From NCBI RefSeq assembly GCF_042678185.1, contig NZ_JBHUDQ010000005.1: DNA of 64,000 nt, one strand, 5' to 3'. Of the stretch, positions 1 through 9,601 are shown piece after piece. The DNA is from Ramlibacter ginsenosidimutans. GTDB taxonomy: Bacteria > Pseudomonadota > Gammaproteobacteria > Burkholderiales > Burkholderiaceae_C. A model generated the notes under the pieces. That model saw only the letters and a list, made by a program, of their open reading frames with translations, was not told where the DNA came from and did not search any database. Positions within the stretch are counted from its first letter, which is position 1, and every line of letters starts with the position of its first letter. Both the position numbers and the translations under genes were made by a program.

Positions 1-1
1 G

Positions 2-514
2 CGCAGCGCGGCGGCCGCCAAGGAGATCAAGGGCCTGATAGGCGCGTCCGTGGAGAAGGTCGATGCCGGCGGCAAGCTGGTCGACGCGGCGGGCGACACG
101 ATGGAGCAGATCGTCGCGTCGGTGAAGAAGGTGAGCGAACTGATCGCCGAGATCGCCGCGGCCAGCGAGGAACAGGACGCAGGCATCCAGCAGGTCAACA
201 CCGCCGTCGCACAGATGGACCGCGTGGTGCAGCAGAACGCGTCGCTGGTGGAAGAGGCGGCCGCGGCGACCGAGTCCATGAAGTCGCAGGCCGGCGCGCT
301 GCTGCAGGTGGTCTCGCGCTTCCGCCTGGCCGAGGTGCGGCCGGCCGATGCGCCGGCGCCGCTGCACACGGCGCAGGCGGCCAGCACGGTCACCGAGCTG
401 CGGCCCTCCCAGGCTTTCGCCGTGAAGCCTTCGACCCGGCTCGCTGCCGTCGGCCGGGACTCGCTCGCCGCGCCGCTGGCCAGGGCGGTGGGCGGCGACT
501 GGAAGGAATTCTGA
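2..514 (+). CDS. Methyl-accepting chemotaxis protein, C-terminal fragment
   Basis: The frame is open from base 2, so the gene starts upstream; about 170 residues are visible. It begins inside the cytoplasmic signalling hairpin (RSAAAAKEIK, then the second methylation helix with ASEEQDAGIQQVN and QNASLVEEAAAAT). A Pro/Ala-rich linker follows, and the protein ends in DWKEF. Receptors of this family form trimers of dimers that control CheA through CheW. The last five residues fit the aromatic-x-x-aromatic tether that recruits CheR and CheB in long-tail receptors. cheR starts 14 bases downstream, so the genes very likely share an operon. Ligand specificity cannot be judged because the sensor domain is outside the window. 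Confidence 0.93.
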   Translation, partial: RSAAAAKEIKGLIGASVEKVDAGGKLVDAAGDTMEQIVASVKKVSELIAEIAAASEEQDAGIQQVNTAVAQMDRVVQQNASLVEEAAAATESMKSQAGALLQVVSRFRLAEVRPADAPAPLHTAQAASTVTELRPSQAFAVKPSTRLAAVGRDSLAAPLARAVGGDWKEF

Positions 515-528
515 GCGCGCCGCATTCG

Positions 529-1416
529 GTGAGCGATCGGCCCGGGTCCACTGTCCCGGCGACCCTCGGCGCTGCCGCCGGGAGCCCGCTGCCCGACTTC
601 GTGTTCGAACACGCTGCCTGGCTGCTGGACGACCGCGACTTCGCGACGGTGCGCCAGCTGATCGCCGACTACGCCGGCATCAAGCTGGGCACCAACAAGC
701 GCAGCATGGTCTACAACCGGCTGCTGCGCCGCCTGCGCGCACGCGGCATGGCCAGCTTCGGAGACTACCTGCAGCTGGTGCAGCGCCACGCCTCGGACGA
801 GCGCCAGGCCTTCGTCAACGCGCTCACGACCAACCTCACCGCCTTCTTCCGCGAGCCGCAGCACTTCGAGCTGCTGCTCGGGTACGCGCAGCAGCGCGCG
901 CGGCGCGGCCGCGCCGTGCGCTGCTGGACCAACGCCTGCTCCACCGGCGAGGAAGCGTGGTCCATCGCCATGGTGCTGCGCGAGGCGAACTGCCCCGGCA
1001 ATGTGCTGGCGACCGACATCGACACCGAGGTGCTGCGCGCCGCGCAAGCCGGCGTCTACCGCATCGAGCGGACGGCGACGTTGTCGCCGGAGCGCCTGCG
1101 CCGGCATTTCCTGCGCGGGATCGGCGCCAACGAGGGGCTGGTGAGCGTGCGTCCCGAACTGCGCACCCTGGTGCGATTCGAACAGCTGAACCTGCATGCG
1201 CCCGCGTGGCCCGTGCAGGAGCCCTTCGACGCCATCTTCTGCCGCAACGTCGCGATCTATTTCGATCGCGAGCTGCAGCAGCGCCTGCTCGCCCGCTTCG
1301 CGCAGCTGCTGGTGCCGGGCGGCCTGCTGGTGGTGGGCCACGCCGAGAGCTTCCCGGCCGCCCACCCCGGCTTCCGTTCCTGCGGGCGCACCGCGTACCA
1401 GCGCATCGAGGACTAG
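529..1416 (+). CDS. cheR: Chemotaxis protein-glutamate O-methyltransferase CheR
   Basis: Transfers methyl groups from S-adenosylmethionine to receptor glutamates during chemotactic adaptation. The 295 residues contain the N-terminal helical domain (about 35-115, with TNLTAFFRE near 101), the SAM-binding loop ACSTGEE (136-142), and the catalytic fold ending in CRNVAIYFD (about 238-246). The beta-subdomain loop RGIGANEGLV (about 196-205) resembles the E. coli CheR loop that grips the receptor pentapeptide, which agrees with the DWKEF tail of the receptor next door. GTG start at 529; cheD follows after 10 bases. Length is normal for the family. Confidence 0.96.
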   Translation: MSDRPGSTVPATLGAAAGSPLPDFVFEHAAWLLDDRDFATVRQLIADYAGIKLGTNKRSMVYNRLLRRLRARGMASFGDYLQLVQRHASDERQAFVNALTTNLTAFFREPQHFELLLGYAQQRARRGRAVRCWTNACSTGEEAWSIAMVLREANCPGNVLATDIDTEVLRAAQAGVYRIERTATLSPERLRRHFLRGIGANEGLVSVRPELRTLVRFEQLNLHAPAWPVQEPFDAIFCRNVAIYFDRELQQRLLARFAQLLVPGGLLVVGHAESFPAAHPGFRSCGRTAYQRIED

Positions 1417-1426
1417 GGACTCCGCC

Positions 1427-2029
1427 GTGCCCGCACCCTCGGTCCCGCTGGCTTACTTCGACCGGGAATTCCAGGTGCCCGCGGTGAAGATCCTGCCCGG
1501 CCAGTACCACGCGGCCCGCTCGGGTGCCATCACCACCGTGCTTGGCTCCTGCGTCTCCACCTGCCTGTGGGATCCTGTCACGCGCGTCGGCGGCATGAAC
1601 CACTTCATGCTGCCGGGCGACGCCGCCCGCGCCGACGCGCCGTGGGCCGCCTCCGCACGCTTCGGCGTGTACGCGATGGAAGTGCTGATCAACGAGACCC
1701 TGCGACTCGGCGCGGACCGGCGCCGGCTCGTGGCCAAGGTGTTCGGGGGCGCACGGCTGCTGGCCGGCTTCGACCGCCTGGACGTCGGCCCGAGGAATGC
1801 CCGCTTCGTCCTCGAGTTCCTGCGCGTGGAAGGCATCCACCTGCTGGCGCAGGACTTGCTGGACGTGTGCCCGCGCAAGGTCCACTTCTGCGTGGACACC
1901 GGCAAGGTGCAGGTGAAGCGGCTGGCGCTCGTGCCGCACGAACCCGTCGTGCGCCGCGAGCGGCAGTACCTCCAGGGACTGGACGGCAAGCGCTCCGGCG
2001 AAGTCGAGATCTTCATGCCGCGGCCATGA
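1427..2029 (+). CDS. cheD: Chemoreceptor glutamine deamidase CheD
   Basis: CheD converts selected receptor glutamines to glutamates and can bind CheC-type phosphatases. The 200-residue protein has the catalytic cysteine in LGSCVSTCLWDP (Cys42) and the paired histidine in GGMNHFMLP (His59), then the usual alpha/beta fold. The frame stays open upstream into cheR, but GTG at 1427 directly precedes the conserved part and lies just after the cheR stop. The stop overlaps the cheB start (ATGA at 2026-2029), implying translational coupling. Order cheR-cheD-cheB is typical of betaproteobacterial chemotaxis operons. Confidence 0.94.
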   Translation: MPAPSVPLAYFDREFQVPAVKILPGQYHAARSGAITTVLGSCVSTCLWDPVTRVGGMNHFMLPGDAARADAPWAASARFGVYAMEVLINETLRLGADRRRLVAKVFGGARLLAGFDRLDVGPRNARFVLEFLRVEGIHLLAQDLLDVCPRKVHFCVDTGKVQVKRLALVPHEPVVRRERQYLQGLDGKRSGEVEIFMPRP

Positions 2030-3081
2030 TCCGCGTCCTCGTCATCGACGACTCCGCCGTGATGCGCGCTTTCCTCGGGCGCGTGGTCAGCTCGCAGCGG
2101 GACATGGAGTTGCTCGCGGCCTCGCCCGACCCGCTGCTGGCGATGGAGCGGATCCGCCGCAACCCGCCCGACGTGATCACGCTCGACGTCGAGATGCCGC
2201 GCATGAACGGCCTCGACTTCCTGCGCCAGCTCATGGCGGCGCGGCCGCTGCCGGTGGTGATGATCTCCTCGCTCACGCGCGAGGGCGCGGAGACCACGCT
2301 GCGGGCACTGGAGCTGGGAGCGGTCGACTTCTTCCCCAAGCCGGCGAACTTCGACGGCCTGGAGGCGACGGCGCAGGAGATCGCTGAGAAGATCCGCGCC
2401 GCCGCCGGCGCGCGCATCGTGCGCCGCCGGCCGATTGCGGTCACCGCGCCCGCGCCGAAGGAGGCGAGCCTGCCGCCGGCGGCCCAGCCCGCCGCTCCCG
2501 CCGGCGGCCAGCGCGTCATCGGCATCGGTGCGTCCACCGGCGGCGTGGAGGCCCTGCGCGACCTGCTCACGGCGCTGCCGCCGCACATGCCGCCGATCCT
2601 GATCGCGCAGCACATGCCGCCCGGCTTCACCGAGACCTTCGCGCGCCGCCTGGACACGCTGTGCCGCATGCACGTGAAGCAGGCCGAGGACAGCGAGGTC
2701 GTGCGCACCGGCGTGGCCTACATCGCTCCCGGCGGGCGCCACCTCGTGCTGTCCCGCCGCGGCTCGGGCTACCAGCTGCGCGTGACCGAAGATCCACCGG
2801 TGAACCGCCATCGGCCTTCGGTGGACACGCTGCTGCGCTCGGTGGCGCGCGCCGCCGGCCAGCGGGCCATCGGCGTGATGCTCACCGGCATGGGCGGCGA
2901 CGGCGCCGAGGCGATGCTGGAGATGAGCCAGAGCGGCGCCTTCACCATCGCGCAGGACGAGGCCAGTTGCGTCGTCTTCGGCATGCCGCGGCAGGCGATC
3001 GCCGCCGGCGGCGTGCGCGAGGTGCTGCCGCTGTCCGCGATCGCCGGCCGGCTGGAAGCGCTGGCCCTGCCCGCCGCCTGA
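2026..3081 (+). CDS. cheB: Chemotaxis response regulator protein-glutamate methylesterase CheB
   Basis: Removes receptor methyl groups when phosphorylated by CheA. It has an N-terminal receiver domain with VIDDS (7-10) and the phospho-acceptor Asp54 in LDVEMP, a Pro/Ala linker (about 130-160), and a C-terminal methylesterase with Ser170 (GASTGG), His196 (QHMPPG) and Asp292 (MGGDGAE) as the triad. Length is 351 residues, as expected. ATG at 2026 overlaps the cheD stop by four bases. It is the last visible gene of the chemotaxis operon. Confidence 0.97.
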   Translation: MIRVLVIDDSAVMRAFLGRVVSSQRDMELLAASPDPLLAMERIRRNPPDVITLDVEMPRMNGLDFLRQLMAARPLPVVMISSLTREGAETTLRALELGAVDFFPKPANFDGLEATAQEIAEKIRAAAGARIVRRRPIAVTAPAPKEASLPPAAQPAAPAGGQRVIGIGASTGGVEALRDLLTALPPHMPPILIAQHMPPGFTETFARRLDTLCRMHVKQAEDSEVVRTGVAYIAPGGRHLVLSRRGSGYQLRVTEDPPVNRHRPSVDTLLRSVARAAGQRAIGVMLTGMGGDGAEAMLEMSQSGAFTIAQDEASCVVFGMPRQAIAAGGVREVLPLSAIAGRLEALALPAA

Positions 3082-3247
3082 GTCGCCCTCCCCACTCACG
3101 GTGGTGGTTCGCCTCGCAGCGTCTCCCGGGTGTCAGGCTGCGCATGTCCGACAGTGTGAGAGCCAGCCGCGTCACCGGGCTCCGCGTGCGCTTCGTTTCG
3201 TGCCCTGGCCCTCTGGCAGACTCCACCGATCACCTGGGAGCTGTGTC

Positions 3248-4522
3248 GTGGAGCAGAAACGGCAGGAACTCGCACACGCCAAACGCAACGCCGGCTTGCT
3301 GCTCGGCGCGGCGGCGTGCATCTTCGGCGTGACCATGCTGGTGCCGCCCAACGCTTGGGTGCTCGCGATCCGCGCGGTGGCGGAAGCCGCCCTGGTGGGC
3401 GGACTGGCCGACTGGTTCGCCGTGAGCGCGCTGTTCCGCCGCATTCCGACCGGCATCCCCTTCATCACGGCGCACACCGACGTCATCCCCCGCAGCAAGG
3501 ACCGCATCGCCGACAACCTGTCCGTTTTCGTCCGCGAGAAGTTCCTGGCACCCGACACGCTGGTCGGGCTGATCCGGCAGCACGATCCGTCGCGCTACGT
3601 GGCCGAATGGCTGACGGACCCTGCGCATGCGCAGCGCCTCGGCGTGCATGTGGCGCGCGTCCTGCAAGGTGTCCTGCAGGTGGTGGAGGACGCCCGGGTC
3701 GAGCAGTTGATCCGCGATGCCGCACGCCAGGCGTTCCGGGGCTTGGACCTGACCGCATCGCTGCGCGGCGTGCTCGAGACGCTGACCCGGGAAGGGCGCC
3801 ACGACCGGCTGCTGGAAGAGGCGCTGGACCGCGCGGTGCAACTGGTGGACCGGCCCGAGACGCGCGCGTGGCTCGCGGCGCAGGTGATCGACTGGCTGAC
3901 GCAGGAGCACCCGCGCAAGCAGAAGCTGCTGCCCCGGCAATGGATCGCGACCAACGTCGCATCCGCGATCGCCGAGGCGATCGTGGGTCGCCTGGAGAGC
4001 ATCCGGGCCAATCCGGCGCATGCGTACCGACAGCTGTTCGATGAGTGGGTGCAGCAGTTCGTGCTGCGGCTGCAGTCGGACCCGGCGCTCAGCGAGCGCG
4101 GCGAAGCCATCAAGCAATACCTGCTGGAGGACGAGACCTTCGCCAGTTACGCCGACGGTCTCTGGCGTTCCATCAGGAACTGGCTGTCCGACGACCTCGC
4201 GAGCGAGCACTCGACATTGAGCCAGGCCGTCGCGCGCGGTGGATCATGGCTCGGCAAGCAGCTCACCGAGGACCCCGACCTGCGCCAGGCGCTGCGCTCG
4301 CATCTCGAGCAAGCCGCCACCCGGCTCGCGCCGGAGTTCGCGGAGTTCCTGACGCGACACGTGCGCGACACCGTGCGCAACTGGGACGCGCGAGAACTGG
4401 CCGCGCAGATCGAACTCAACATCGGCAAGGACCTCCAGGCCATCCGCGTGAACGGCACGATCGTCGGGGGCCTGATCGGGCTCGGGCTGTACCTGGTCAC
4501 GCATGTGGCCGGCCGTGGGTGA
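3248..4522 (+). CDS. DUF445 domain-containing membrane protein (YjiN-like)
   Basis: 424-residue DUF445 protein. An N-terminal hydrophobic helix (about 15-35) leads into GGLADWFAVSALF, the most recognisable family motif, then FITAHTDVIPRSKDRIADNL. The middle is a long helical region and the protein ends with a second hydrophobic segment (GGLIGLGLYLVTHVAG), as in E. coli YjiN. Biochemical function is unknown. GTG at 3248 has GGGAG a few bases upstream and yields MEQKRQELAHAKRNAG; the frame also stays open further upstream, but that part looks non-coding. The 166 bases between cheB and this gene hold no gene I can support. Confidence 0.85.
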   Translation: MEQKRQELAHAKRNAGLLLGAAACIFGVTMLVPPNAWVLAIRAVAEAALVGGLADWFAVSALFRRIPTGIPFITAHTDVIPRSKDRIADNLSVFVREKFLAPDTLVGLIRQHDPSRYVAEWLTDPAHAQRLGVHVARVLQGVLQVVEDARVEQLIRDAARQAFRGLDLTASLRGVLETLTREGRHDRLLEEALDRAVQLVDRPETRAWLAAQVIDWLTQEHPRKQKLLPRQWIATNVASAIAEAIVGRLESIRANPAHAYRQLFDEWVQQFVLRLQSDPALSERGEAIKQYLLEDETFASYADGLWRSIRNWLSDDLASEHSTLSQAVARGGSWLGKQLTEDPDLRQALRSHLEQAATRLAPEFAEFLTRHVRDTVRNWDARELAAQIELNIGKDLQAIRVNGTIVGGLIGLGLYLVTHVAGRG

Positions 4523-4888
4523 GATCGGGGGCGCGACTCAAGCCTGCCCCGGAACGCGGCCGCGGTGCTGCCTGAGCTTTTCCGCGCCGACAACGCCTGT
4601 CGATTTCCGCTGCCAGGAACTGACTCCCCGCTTCCCGGGACTCTGCCGGTTCGACCGCGTTGCGCAAGACCTGCGAGGCGTCGAAAGCAACGCAGCTCCG
4701 GCGCGGAGCGTTGCATCTGCTTCAAGACCTGGAACAAAGGAAGAGCACGATGTCGCACGACCCACGCCAAGTTCGACGGATCGCCACCGGATCCATAGAC
4801 CAAGTTGAATGCAGCTTGTGCCCGGATCCACGCGCCTGGCAGGCGGCCATTGCTGCTGGTTGATCGAGGCGGGCGCTTCTCGCGCCGC
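4523..4888. other. Intergenic stretch before the thiC riboswitch
   Basis: Only one short candidate frame (4750-4863) has an acceptable ribosome-binding site. I see no terminator with a U-tract after the DUF445 gene and no repeat in this stretch. Confidence 0.4.
4750..4863 (+). CDS. Candidate 37-residue small protein
   Basis: ATG at 4750 is preceded by AAAGGAAGAG at good spacing, and the frame encodes MSHDPRQVRRIATGS with a later CSLC motif (CxxC) and ends in AAIAAG. It is not recognisable as a known family and could be chance in a GC-rich stretch. It lies just upstream of the thiC promoter and riboswitch in the same orientation. Listed because the Shine-Dalgarno sequence is better than for most non-coding frames here. 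Confidence 0.2.
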   Translation: MSHDPRQVRRIATGSIDQVECSLCPDPRAWQAAIAAG

Positions 4889-4894
4889 TATACT
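4889..4894 (+). promoter_or_regulatory. Putative -10 element for thiC
   Basis: TATACT sits 7-8 bases before the first helix of the TPP riboswitch, where a -10 box should be. No good -35 hexamer is present at 16-18 bases; TTGATC lies 23 bases upstream, which is too far. Position is the main support. Confidence 0.4.
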
Positions 4895-4897
4895 GCC

Positions 4898-4993
4898 TCT
4901 CGCTCCGGGGTGCGATCGGCCGCAAGGCCGATCGCTGAGATGGCAGACCAAACCCGTGAACTTGAACCGGTTCGTACCGGCGTAAGAAGAGCT
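4898..4993 (+). promoter_or_regulatory. TPP riboswitch (THI box) of thiC
   Basis: Thiamine-pyrophosphate aptamer. The conserved pieces are present in order: GGGGTGC (4907-4913), the P3 hairpin ATCGGCCGCAAGGCCGAT, GCTGAGATGG, ACCCGTGAACTTGAACCGG and GTACCGGCGTAAGAAGAG. The P1 helix is GCTC (4902-4905) with GAGC (4989-4992). It precedes thiC directly, the classical target, so binding of TPP should repress thiC. The expression platform seems to be the ribosome-site hairpin at 5033-5059. Confidence 0.95.
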
Positions 4994-5032
4994 GACAGGA
5001 TGGCAGGCGCACACGCGCCCGTCCTGCCGTCA

Positions 5033-5059
5033 CTTTCGGAGCACCCCTGCAACCGAAAG
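5033..5059 (+). promoter_or_regulatory. Hairpin sequestering the thiC Shine-Dalgarno
   Basis: CTTTCGG (5033-5039) pairs perfectly with CCGAAAG (5053-5059). The right arm covers the Shine-Dalgarno AAAGGA just before the TTG start at 5068, so formation of the stem would block translation. A second helix is possible between CCGTCC upstream and GGACGG (5059-5064). There is no U-tract, which favours translational over transcriptional control by the riboswitch. Confidence 0.6.
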
Positions 5060-5067
5060 GACGGATC

Positions 5068-6924
<1,857 letters not shown>

Positions 6925-7082
6925 GCTCGACCGGGGCGCTGCGCGCCATCGCAGCGCGCAACGCCGTCGCGCAGACCCGCGTCCACACGGAATCGCCGGG
7001 TGGTGCCTGCGCAGCGGCATCGTGAAGGTAGGCTTCCCCCGATCGCAGGAGGCCGCTGCGCGCCTGGGCGCGTTGAAGGCGG

Positions 7083-9536
7083 ATGAGTCCTGCATCCGCC
7101 CACCGTCCCAGCCGCATCGCGCCGCTCCTGCTCGGCGTGGTGCTGGGCGCGAGCTTGCAGCTGCAGCAGCCGCGGCTCTGGAGCCTGGGCAGCTACGTTG
7201 CGCTGAGTCTCGCCGCGCTCGCCGCGCTGGTCGCGGCGAGCGCGTGGCGCCGGGCAACCGCGGTGCGCTGGTGCGCCTTGCTCGCGGCGTCGGCTGCGCT
7301 GTCGGCGGGAGCGGCCGGCTGGCGCGCGGCGAGTTACCTGCAGGACGGCCTCGATCCCCGCCTCGAGGGGCGCGACCTGCTGGTGACCGGCGTGGTCGGC
7401 GCGATGCCGCACCGCACGGACGCGGGCCTGCGCTTCCGCTTCGACGTCGAGTCGGCCCGGCTCGGCGACGTGCCCGTGCAGCTGCCCCCGCAGCTGATGC
7501 TCGGGTGGTACGGTGGCGTGGACGGCGCTGCCGACGTGCTGCCCGATCCGCAGCGGCAACCAGCGGACCTGCAGGCAGGCGAGCGCTGGCGGCTCGCGTT
7601 GCGGCTGAAGGCGCCGCACGGGCAGCTCAATCCCTCCGGTTTCGATTTCGAGCTGTGGTTGTGGGAGCAGGACGTGCAGGCGACGGGCTCCGTGCGCGCG
7701 GGCCCGCGCGATCCCGTGCCGCAGCGCCTGGGCTCGACCTGGCTGCACCCGGTGGAACAGGCGCGGCAGGCGGTCCGCGAGGCCATCTACCAGCAGGTGC
7801 CGGACCCGCGGGTGGCGGGCGTCGTGGCGGCGCTGGTGGTGGGAGACCAGGGCGCGATCGAACGTGCGGACTGGGACGTGTTCCGCGCGACCGGCGTGGC
7901 CCACCTCATGAGCATCTCCGGCCTTCACATCACCATGTTCGCGTGGGCCACCGCCGCCGTGCTGGGCGCGCTGTGGCGGCGCAGCGCGCGGCTGTGCCTG
8001 GCGTGGCCCGCGCAGCACGCGGCGCTCGTCGGCGGCGTCGCTCTCGCGGCGGCCTATTCGCTCTTCAGCGGCTGGGGCGTGCCCGCGCAGCGCACGGTGC
8101 TGATGCTGTGCGCGGTCGCCGCACTGCGGCTGCGGGCGCGCTCGTGGCCCTGGCCCTGGGTCTGGCTGCTGGCGTGCGCGGTGGTCGTCGCGGCCGATCC
8201 CTGGTCGCTCACGCAGGCCGGCTTCTGGCTCAGCTTCGTGGCGGTGGGCGTGCTGTTCGCAAGCGGCCCGGCGGAGATCGCCGGCTCCGAGGCGTCGCGG
8301 CCATCGCTGATACGGCGCGCCTGGCACGCGCTCGCGGCAATGGCGCGGGAGCAGGGCGTCGTGACGGTGGCGCTCACGCCCTTGTCGCTGCTCCTCTTCA
8401 ACCAGGTCTCGATCGTGGGCCTGGCCGCGAACTTCATTGCGATCCCCTGGGTCACGCTGGTCGTCACGCCGCTGGGCATGGCCGGCGTGCTGCTGCCCTC
8501 GGCCTGGACCGCGGCCGGGTGGGCGGTGGACGCACTGGCGACCGTGCTGCGCTGGCTGGCCGCCTTGCCCTTCGCCACCTGGTCGGCGCCGGCCCCACCG
8601 CTGTGGGCCGCCGCGGCAGGCATCGTCGGTGGCGTGCTGCTCGCCGCGCGACTGCCCTGGTCCGCGCGCCTCGCGGGTGTGCCGCTGGTGCTGCCGGTGC
8701 TGCTGTGGCAGGCGCCGCGTCCGCCGCCCGGCGAGTTCGAGCTGCTGGCCGCGGACATCGGGCAGGGCAACGCGGTGCTGGTCCGCACGGCAGGCCACGG
8801 CCTGGTGTACGACTCGGGGCCGGCGTACAGCCGCGAGACCGACGCCGGCCAGCGCGTGCTGGTCCCCTTGCTGCGGGCCCTGGACGAACGCGTGGACCTC
8901 CTCGTCCTCAGCCATCGGGACACGGACCACACGGGCGGCGCCGCGGCGGTGCTGCGCATGCAGCCGCAGGCGCAGCTCCTGAGCTCGCTGGAGCCCTCGC
9001 ATCCGCTGCAGGCGCTGCGCGCCTCGCGCGCCTGCATGGCCGGCCAGTCCTGGAGCTGGGATGGCGTGCAGTTCGAGGTGCTCCAGCCGATGGCCGCCGA
9101 CTACGGTGCGCCCGCCCGCCCCAACGCCATGAGCTGCGTGCTGCGCATCGCCAGCGCGCAAGGCGTGCACGCGCTGCTGGTGGGCGACATCGAGAAACCG
9201 CAGGAAGCCAGGCTGGTCGCGCAGGAGGCGCCGCTCGCTTCGGACTTCCTGCTCGTGCCGCACCATGGCAGCCGCACTTCATCGTCCGACGATTTCCTGG
9301 ACGCCGTCCACCCCAGGCTGGCCGTGGCCCAGGCCGGCTACCGCAACCGCTTCGGCCATCCTGCGCCGGACGTCGCGCGGCGTTATGCCGACCACGGCAT
9401 CGCGCTGTGGGTGTCGCCGGCCTGCGGCGCGCTCACCTGGGACTCGCGCGCCCCGGCCGCCGTCCGCTGCGAACGCGCCGTGCAGCGGCGTTATTGGCAC
9501 CACGAGGTGGCGCCAGCCGCCGCGGATGGTGCATAG
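7083..9536 (+). CDS. comEC: DNA internalization-related competence protein ComEC/Rec2
   Basis: Inner-membrane channel for single-stranded DNA uptake during natural transformation. 817 residues: N-terminal hydrophobic segments and DUF4131 region, a multi-helix Competence domain (with HLMSISGLHITMFAW and SGWGVPAQRTVLML), and a C-terminal metallo-beta-lactamase domain beginning near ADIGQGNAVLVRT and containing SHRDTDHTGG and PHHGSRTSS. The ATG at 7083 gives a good N-terminal membrane segment. The 158 bases after thiC hold nothing I can identify. Other competence genes are not in the window. Confidence 0.93.
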   Translation: MSPASAHRPSRIAPLLLGVVLGASLQLQQPRLWSLGSYVALSLAALAALVAASAWRRATAVRWCALLAASAALSAGAAGWRAASYLQDGLDPRLEGRDLLVTGVVGAMPHRTDAGLRFRFDVESARLGDVPVQLPPQLMLGWYGGVDGAADVLPDPQRQPADLQAGERWRLALRLKAPHGQLNPSGFDFELWLWEQDVQATGSVRAGPRDPVPQRLGSTWLHPVEQARQAVREAIYQQVPDPRVAGVVAALVVGDQGAIERADWDVFRATGVAHLMSISGLHITMFAWATAAVLGALWRRSARLCLAWPAQHAALVGGVALAAAYSLFSGWGVPAQRTVLMLCAVAALRLRARSWPWPWVWLLACAVVVAADPWSLTQAGFWLSFVAVGVLFASGPAEIAGSEASRPSLIRRAWHALAAMAREQGVVTVALTPLSLLLFNQVSIVGLAANFIAIPWVTLVVTPLGMAGVLLPSAWTAAGWAVDALATVLRWLAALPFATWSAPAPPLWAAAAGIVGGVLLAARLPWSARLAGVPLVLPVLLWQAPRPPPGEFELLAADIGQGNAVLVRTAGHGLVYDSGPAYSRETDAGQRVLVPLLRALDERVDLLVLSHRDTDHTGGAAAVLRMQPQAQLLSSLEPSHPLQALRASRACMAGQSWSWDGVQFEVLQPMAADYGAPARPNAMSCVLRIASAQGVHALLVGDIEKPQEARLVAQEAPLASDFLLVPHHGSRTSSSDDFLDAVHPRLAVAQAGYRNRFGHPAPDVARRYADHGIALWVSPACGALTWDSRAPAAVRCERAVQRRYWHHEVAPAAADGA

Positions 9537-9601
9537 CGCCCCTTTCGCGGGCCCCTCCACGGGCCGGGAACTTGCTATCCTTGTCGAGAAGGCCCACGAC
9601 G

